DNA from: Minisyncoccota bacterium
GTDB lineage: Bacteria; Patescibacteriota; Minisyncoccia; Phycocordibacterales; UBA12079
DNA length: 42,177 nucleotides
Direction of reading: 5' to 3'
NCBI GenBank assembly: GCA_028689435.1
Contig: JAQTWD010000003.1
Span: forward strand, 1-42,177
Below the pieces are notes generated by a model, which was not told the origin of the DNA, did no database searches, and worked only from the letters and a program-made list of their open reading frames with translations. The translations under genes were made by a program, and so were the position numbers. The first letter of the stretch is position 1. Every line of letters starts with the position of its first letter. Shown here one piece after another: positions 38,294 through 42,177 of the stretch.

Positions 38294-38316
38294 GGATATT
38301 TTCTATATTTATATTT

Positions 38317-39411
38317 TTACAAATTTCTACCTGCAGAAAGTACGTGTCTAACGAGAGCGCTCGTATACCCCATTTCATTATCGTACCAAGCCAACACTTT
38401 TACCAAATTTCCTCCCACAACACGTGTAAATGCCAAATCAGCGATGGAAGCAAAACGACTACCAACAATGTCTGACGAAACAATTGGTTCTTCGGTGATA
38501 GCAAACAAATTTTTCCAATTTGGATCCTCGCTCGCTTTTTTCAAAATATTATTTATTTCTTCTACTGTTGTATTTCTCTTTGCAATGAAAGTTATATCCA
38601 AAATAGATCCAGAAATAACTGGCACACGAACAGCAATACCGTCAAAATTTCCTTTCAAATCTGTGATTACCTGTGTTGTTGCAACAGCGGCCCCTGTTGT
38701 AGAAGGAATAATATTTTGTGCTCCTGCTCGACCCTTTCTAAAATCTTTTTCACTTGGAGAATCAACCATTTTTTGTGTAGCTGTATAACCGTGAATTGTA
38801 TTTAACATTGCTTTTTCAATCCCAATTTCTTTTCTCAAAATTTCCAACACAGGACTACCTGCGTTGGTTGTGCAAGAAGCGTTAGAACTAATTTTACATT
38901 TTTTCAAATCATCTTCGTTTATTCCCATTAAAACAGTCGCTCCAATAAAACCGTAATTAGGTGTGTCTGTCATCTGTGTTTTGTTTTCTGTTTGGTCATC
39001 TTTGGAATTTGTGTTTTGTGTTTTGTCTTTAACTGGTGCAGTTATAACAACTCTCTTTGCACCCGCCTCAATATGAGCGTTTGATTTTTCATAAGAATTA
39101 AAAACTCCTGTTGATTCAACCACTACATCTATGTCCAAAGACCCCCAAGGTAAATTCTTTGGGTCTTTCTCACTCAAATATTTTATTTCCCTACCATTGA
39201 TAGAAAGAAAACCATTTTCAACCTTTATATCCAAATCACTTTTTCCATAGGCACTGTCGTATTTCAAAAGATATGCGATGTTTTCAACGCTACCCAGATC
39301 ATTTACTGCGATTACTTCCAATTGTGGATTTTCTTCGGCCAATTTCAAAAACGCTCGTCCGATACGCCCAACTCCGTTTACCGCTATTCTTAATTTTTTA
39401 GTATTACTCAT
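38317..39411 (-). CDS. gapA: Glyceraldehyde-3-phosphate dehydrogenase, type I
   Basis: Glycolytic enzyme making 1,3-bisphosphoglycerate. 364 aa. NAD domain VNGVGRIGRA, VVESTGVF; catalytic SNASCTTNAGSPVLEI with Cys180 (the family usually has SCTTN-L/C-LAP; here AGSP); C-terminal WYDNEMGYTSALV. Between VVITAPVKD and TVLMGINE lie about 27 more residues than usual (about 129-155, rich in Thr, Asn, Gln, Lys). The DNA there matches the ACAAAACACA intergenic repeat at 19338-19458, so a repeat has been inserted in frame in a surface loop beside the active-site strand. Confidence 0.95.
   Translation of the reverse strand: MSNTKKLRIAVNGVGRIGRAFLKLAEENPQLEVIAVNDLGSVENIAYLLKYDSAYGKSDLDIKVENGFLSINGREIKYLSEKDPKNLPWGSLDIDVVVESTGVFNSYEKSNAHIEAGAKRVVITAPVKDKTQNTNSKDDQTENKTQMTDTPNYGFIGATVLMGINEDDLKKCKISSNASCTTNAGSPVLEILRKEIGIEKAMLNTIHGYTATQKMVDSPSEKDFRKGRAGAQNIIPSTTGAAVATTQVITDLKGNFDGIAVRVPVISGSILDITFIAKRNTTVEEINNILKKASEDPNWKNLFAITEEPIVSSDIVGSRFASIADLAFTRVVGGNLVKVLAWYDNEMGYTSALVRHVLSAGRNL
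38944..39027 (-). repeat. ACAAAACACA-type repeat inserted in gapA
   Basis: Minus-strand words ACAAAACACAAATTCCAAAG and GATGACCAAACAGAAAACA resemble ACAAAACACAGGATACCAAA and GATTACCAAACAAATTC at 19338 onward. The length keeps the reading frame. Confidence 0.65.
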
Positions 39412-39426
39412 ATATTTTAATTTAGT

Positions 39427-39705
39427 TTATAATTTTTGTTCCCCCGTTAGAGATAGGAAACGTTTTAGTCGATTTTTTAAATATTTCTTTCCTGGTCCAG
39501 ATTTTAAATATCTTTCTCTATCATAGGCATCATATATATTTAAACATGCTTCATAATAAATAATTTCAAGAGGACCTCTTCCTTTTGTAGATAAAACAAG
39601 TCCATCACAATGCTCCCTAAAACGTTTCCGTAAATCTTTAGAGCAACCTGTATACCATCTACTATCTTTTTTACTTTGTAATACATAAACGTAATACATA
39701 AACAT
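39427..39705 (-). CDS. GIY-YIG single-domain endonuclease inside an inverted-repeat element
   Basis: Small nuclease of 92 aa. YYVYVLQSKKDSRWYTGCSKDLRKRFREH carries the GIY-YIG pair as YVYV...WYTG with the catalytic Tyr and Arg, and the Glu lies in YYEACLNIYDAYDRERYLKSG. It resembles the UvrC-N/YhbQ type without a DNA-binding arm. The ATG at 39705 begins at the very end of the right repeat arm (CCCGTTAGAGATG on the minus strand), and the left arm encodes the near-terminal LSLTG. So the gene fills the element completely. The same repeat arms without a gene occur at three other loci. It may cut or move the element; this is inference. Confidence 0.88.
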   Translation of the reverse strand: MFMYYVYVLQSKKDSRWYTGCSKDLRKRFREHCDGLVLSTKGRGPLEIIYYEACLNIYDAYDRERYLKSGPGKKYLKNRLKRFLSLTGEQKL

Positions 39706-39716
39706 CTCTAACGGGG
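39442..39716. mobile_element. GIY-YIG-bearing member of the CCCGTTAGAGAT inverted-repeat family
   Basis: Terminal inverted repeats CCCCGTTAGAGAT and ATCTCTAACGGGG, 275 bp apart, enclose the GIY-YIG gene. Left internal bases (AGGAAACG) match the empty copy at 33709. No clear direct repeat flanks it. Confidence 0.7.
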
Positions 39717-39791
39717 CGAGCCACATCCGTTTATTGCTACTTTTATTTTTTTCTCCATAATATTTTTTAAATTTTTAATTTTTTAAATATA

Positions 39792-39838
39792 ATCCGAATC
39801 TACGAATTTATCCGAATACTACAAATTACGAATTACCC
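39792..39838. repeat. ATTCGGAT-family intergenic repeat, copy 5
   Basis: ATCCGAATCTACGAATTTATC followed by CGAATACTACAAATTACGAA, the same words as in the other copies. Confidence 0.6.
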
Positions 39839-39884
39839 TAATAATCAACAAATCTACCATTCAAATAATAATCAAAAATTCTTC

Positions 39885-40005
39885 TGGATTGCTTCGTCAC
39901 TCCGCTTCGCTCTATTCCTCGCAAAGACGAATCTCCTTCGGAAATTCGTTGACGGATTTTGCAAAGCAAAATCCGTCTTCGCGAGCGACAGCGAAGCGAT
40001 CCACA
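39885..40005. repeat. GGATTGCTTCG / CGAAGCGATCC hairpin repeat
   Basis: Outer arms GGATTGCTTCGTCACTC and GCGACAGCGAAGCGATCC, with two inner hairpins. A shorter relative lies at about 32998-33055. Confidence 0.65.
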
Positions 40006-40032
40006 TTGTCCATTCGTCTTCGTTACTATCGA

Positions 40033-42177
40033 CTATAAACTATCGACTACCGGCTCAGTTGTCGTAGCCACTGGCTCTGCTTGCCCCGTTAGAGGCAGAC
40101 TGTCGGAGACAGTCGTGGTCTCTAATGGGGTCACTTGCCCCGTTAGAGGTAGACTGCTGGAAGCAGTCGTCAGCTCTAATGGGGTCGCTGTCGGCTCTAA
40201 GCTATCAACTATCAGCTCTTCCACAATCACCGTCCTCGTACTTGTCGCAGTATTCGTTCCATCAAACACTGTATAAGTAACTATGTATTCTCCTGCTGTT
40301 GTTGTGTCTACTTTGTCTGCGTCTATTGTATCTACGATGAGAGAGTGTCCTTGGCTATCTACTGCTGTGGCTCCTAGATCAGCGTAGGTGCTTCCGATTA
40401 TTATTGTAGCTGGGTTGTTGCCGGTGACGGTTATAATCGGAGCTGTGTATGTTGCGGTACTGTCTACTGTAGACTGTGAACTATCGACTGTATCGCAGGC
40501 TCCTGCGATATTTACCATTGCTCCATTTTGAATTCTCACACAATAAATTTCTCCTGTTACTTCGTCCACCATCTCAATTCCATTCGTAACAACCTTTTCT
40601 GCTGTCAAAGTCTTTACGACAACATCTTTGAAGTAAGCGATCCCGTCAACAAATTTTGCGCCTAAACTTTCTAGATGAGAAAGGACAGAATCAACAACCC
40701 CTGTTGAAACAGTCGGCGTTGAAGAAGCAATAGCTGAGATTTTTGTATTGATTTCCTTAATCGCATTTACCAAAACCGAAGTCAATTTTGGATAATCAAG
40801 GTTCATAATGGTGCCTTTGTCGTCGTGTCCGATTACTTCTGGGATAAGGGTATTTACTTCTTCTGCGATGAATCCGATTTGAGTTGAAGAAGAATTGATA
40901 AAGTCTGATTTCCAATTGAATGATACAGGACGTAATTGAAGTACTGTGTCTAGACCGTATGTTAGATCGTTGATGTTTGTTTTGAATCTTTCTGACGATG
41001 CTCCACAGGCGGTTGTTGATGTTGCTAGTTCTCCGCTGGTTGATATACAAGCGTAATAACCTGTTCCGTCATTGGTTAGACCGGTGAAAGCGGCTGTTCC
41101 GTTTACTGACAAAGTTCTCCATGGGGTGGTGGTGCCGATGCCGACGTTGCCAGTACCATCTGAAACAGTAAGCCATTTATTAACAAAATTTTCATTTCCA
41201 ATATAAAAGTTACTATCTCCATCGTCAGCTAAACCAATGTGGAAATTAGTTGTTCCAACTGTTCTTAAAATTATTCTAGCGTCTCTGGATGTTGCTCCTC
41301 TATCCAAAATTAGATTGGCATCACTCCCAGAATCTAGCTGAAAATTAATAGAATATCCACTCCCTCCTGTTTCTAATTTCTGATTTACAGCTGATGTATT
41401 ACTATATAGATGGAGCATCTCGCTCGGACTCGCCGTCCCCACCCCCACATTCCCATTATTCAACACAGCAAACAAAGAAGTGGTTGCACTTGCTGTAGAG
41501 CTGGCAATGTTAAATAGTGTTGTATTTGTTTCTCCGTTGTTTGCATGGATTGAAAGTTTTGCAAAAGGTGTGGTGGTGCCGATGCCGACGTTGCCATCTC
41601 CTTGCAAGGTCATAATATTTGATTGTGATATGGTGTCCACTACATTATGTAAAAGAAAATTCATCTTATTGCCTGACGCACTAGTATTTGTGACTGTAGT
41701 ATAAATTGAATGATATCTAATATTTGTATCGACATCGGACCTCCCAAATCTTATTTGTTCAGAACTAACTCCAAATATTCCATTTCTTACCGAAGTAATT
41801 CCTCCTTTTATATCAAGTTTTCCTAAGGGTCCGGTTATCCCCACCCCAACATTCCCATTATCCAAAACAGTAAATTTTGGTGAGTTGGCAGAGTCGGCAA
41901 CTTGAAAAGCCGAGCCAGTACCTGTTCCGGTTCCTGTTACTGAAAGTTTTGCAAAAGGTGAGGTGGTGCCGATGCCGATGTTGCCGTTATTAAGAATGTG
42001 CAAGCTATCAACATATGCTCCATTATAGAATGTTTTAAATGCATACCCACCAAGAGTTTGAATGGTTAGGCCAAAATCAGAAGCATTTGTGTATAAGCCG
42101 ACATAAGAGTTCCCATATGTATTTCTCAATTTCAAACCATTTGAATAAGTCATCCCATTTACATCCAATTTATCAAC
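40033..42177 (-). CDS. Fibre/adhesin-like protein with peptidase S74 chaperone domain (5' end outside window)
   Basis: Large surface-fibre type protein; the reading frame runs off the right edge, so the N-terminus is missing. At least 714 residues remain. Five or more NGNVGIGTTTPFAKLSI-type repeats occur in the first half, as in phage tail fibres and CPR surface proteins. A peptidase S74 domain (SSERFKTNINDLTYGLDTV...IGFIAEEVNTLIPEV; catalytic Ser likely in SSERFK) cuts itself off after trimer folding in known members. Then follow a coiled part and an Ig-like (HYR/DUF5011-type) domain (IITVTGNNPATIIIGSTYAD). The Thr/Ser/Pro-rich tail contains two SLPLTGQ units encoded by inverted-repeat elements and ends in VDSL. 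Confidence 0.88.
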   Translation of the reverse strand, partial: VDKLDVNGMTYSNGLKLRNTYGNSYVGLYTNASDFGLTIQTLGGYAFKTFYNGAYVDSLHILNNGNIGIGTTSPFAKLSVTGTGTGTGSAFQVADSANSPKFTVLDNGNVGVGITGPLGKLDIKGGITSVRNGIFGVSSEQIRFGRSDVDTNIRYHSIYTTVTNTSASGNKMNFLLHNVVDTISQSNIMTLQGDGNVGIGTTTPFAKLSIHANNGETNTTLFNIASSTASATTSLFAVLNNGNVGVGTASPSEMLHLYSNTSAVNQKLETGGSGYSINFQLDSGSDANLILDRGATSRDARIILRTVGTTNFHIGLADDGDSNFYIGNENFVNKWLTVSDGTGNVGIGTTTPWRTLSVNGTAAFTGLTNDGTGYYACISTSGELATSTTACGASSERFKTNINDLTYGLDTVLQLRPVSFNWKSDFINSSSTQIGFIAEEVNTLIPEVIGHDDKGTIMNLDYPKLTSVLVNAIKEINTKISAIASSTPTVSTGVVDSVLSHLESLGAKFVDGIAYFKDVVVKTLTAEKVVTNGIEMVDEVTGEIYCVRIQNGAMVNIAGACDTVDSSQSTVDSTATYTAPIITVTGNNPATIIIGSTYADLGATAVDSQGHSLIVDTIDADKVDTTTAGEYIVTYTVFDGTNTATSTRTVIVEELIVDSLEPTATPLELTTASSSLPLTGQVTPLETTTVSDSLPLTGQAEPVATTTEPVVDSL
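40084..40184. repeat. Two tandem short CCCCGTTAGAG elements inside the S74 gene
   Basis: Two 47-bp units (40084-40130, 40138-40184), each with ends CCCCGTTAGAGG and CTCTAATGGGG and an inner hairpin (GACTGTC/GACAGTC; GACTGCT/AGCAGTC). They encode SLPLTGQ twice. The ends are those of the GIY-YIG element family. Confidence 0.7.

Larger units (their letters stand above)
39706..40032. other. Gene-free stretch with two repeat families
   Basis: No gene is seen here. ATTCGGAT-family copy 5 (39792-39838) and a hairpin-rich GGATTGCTTCG / CGAAGCGATCC repeat (39885-40005) fill it; the latter has inner stems GACGAAT and GACGGATTTTGC / GCAAAATCCGTC and resembles 32998-33055. Confidence 0.65.

Noticed and set aside
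40084-40184. LPLTGQ as a real sortase anchor of the fibre protein
   Set aside because: No membrane helix and basic tail follow it, the motif is present twice, and it is coded by repeat DNA.

Overview
This is an AT-rich bacterial window (roughly one third G+C, estimated by eye) that reads as part of a reduced Patescibacteria/CPR genome, most like Parcubacteria. Signs of this are short versions of many core proteins, a PaaX/Cas2-like membrane protein, a split transketolase, a Gmad2 lipoprotein-like gene, minimal type IV pilin modules, an ATP-cone/endonuclease fusion and intergenic regions packed with inverted repeats. The assignment rests on family recognition by eye, not on a tree. Nearly everything is on the minus strand; only a 49-aa gene, tRNA-Tyr and a PfkB kinase are on the plus strand.

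Layout. 0.2-4.3 kb: rod-shape operon mreB-mreC-mreD-like-mrdA (PBP2), with mreB broken by an in-frame TAG. 4.5-13 kb: proS with a structured leader, orphan genes, a PaaX/Cas2-like gene bracketed by two matching palindromes, rseP, a Nudix hydrolase, frr, an ATP-cone/endonuclease, mnmA and a lysine-rich histone-like protein. 13-14.5 kb: tRNA-Tyr with damaged copies on both sides, plus two small orphan genes. 14.5-24.7 kb: clpB, an inactive HtrA-like protein, ddl, trmD, khpA, an orphan 403-aa protein, tRNA-Thr with a damaged copy, tsf and rpsB. 24.9-31.7 kb: two pilin modules, prfA, rpmE, a coiled-coil lytic transglycosylase, rplY and fba. 31.8-39.7 kb: PfkB kinase, Gmad2 protein, non-oxidative pentose phosphate genes (rpiB, rpe, split transketolase with a PemK/MazF-like toxin gene between the halves), a RAYT transposase, gapA and a GIY-YIG nuclease. 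40 kb to the end: a large adhesin/fibre-like protein with a peptidase S74 chaperone domain, running off the right edge.

How the genes fit together: envelope building (MreBCD, PBP2, Ddl, lytic transglycosylase, RseP), translation (ProS, Frr, EF-Ts, S2, L31, L25, RF1, TrmD, MnmA, KhpA) and a sugar-phosphate core (Fba, GapA, Rpe, RpiB, transketolase, PfkB kinase).

The most unusual content is repeat biology. One inverted-repeat family (ends CCCGTTAGAGAT / ATCTCTAACGGG) has a copy carrying a GIY-YIG nuclease gene and three empty copies flanked by short direct repeats, each lying exactly against the ATG of a gene. A RAYT gene is flanked by, and contains, its own REP-like palindromes. Repeat DNA has entered reading frames (gapA, mnmA, the RAYT gene, the S74 protein). 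Two tRNA genes each sit beside broken copies that carry related inserts in the D-loop. A two-copy element downstream of envelope genes shows compensatory stem changes, and the rpsB leader folds into a three-way junction behind a good promoter.
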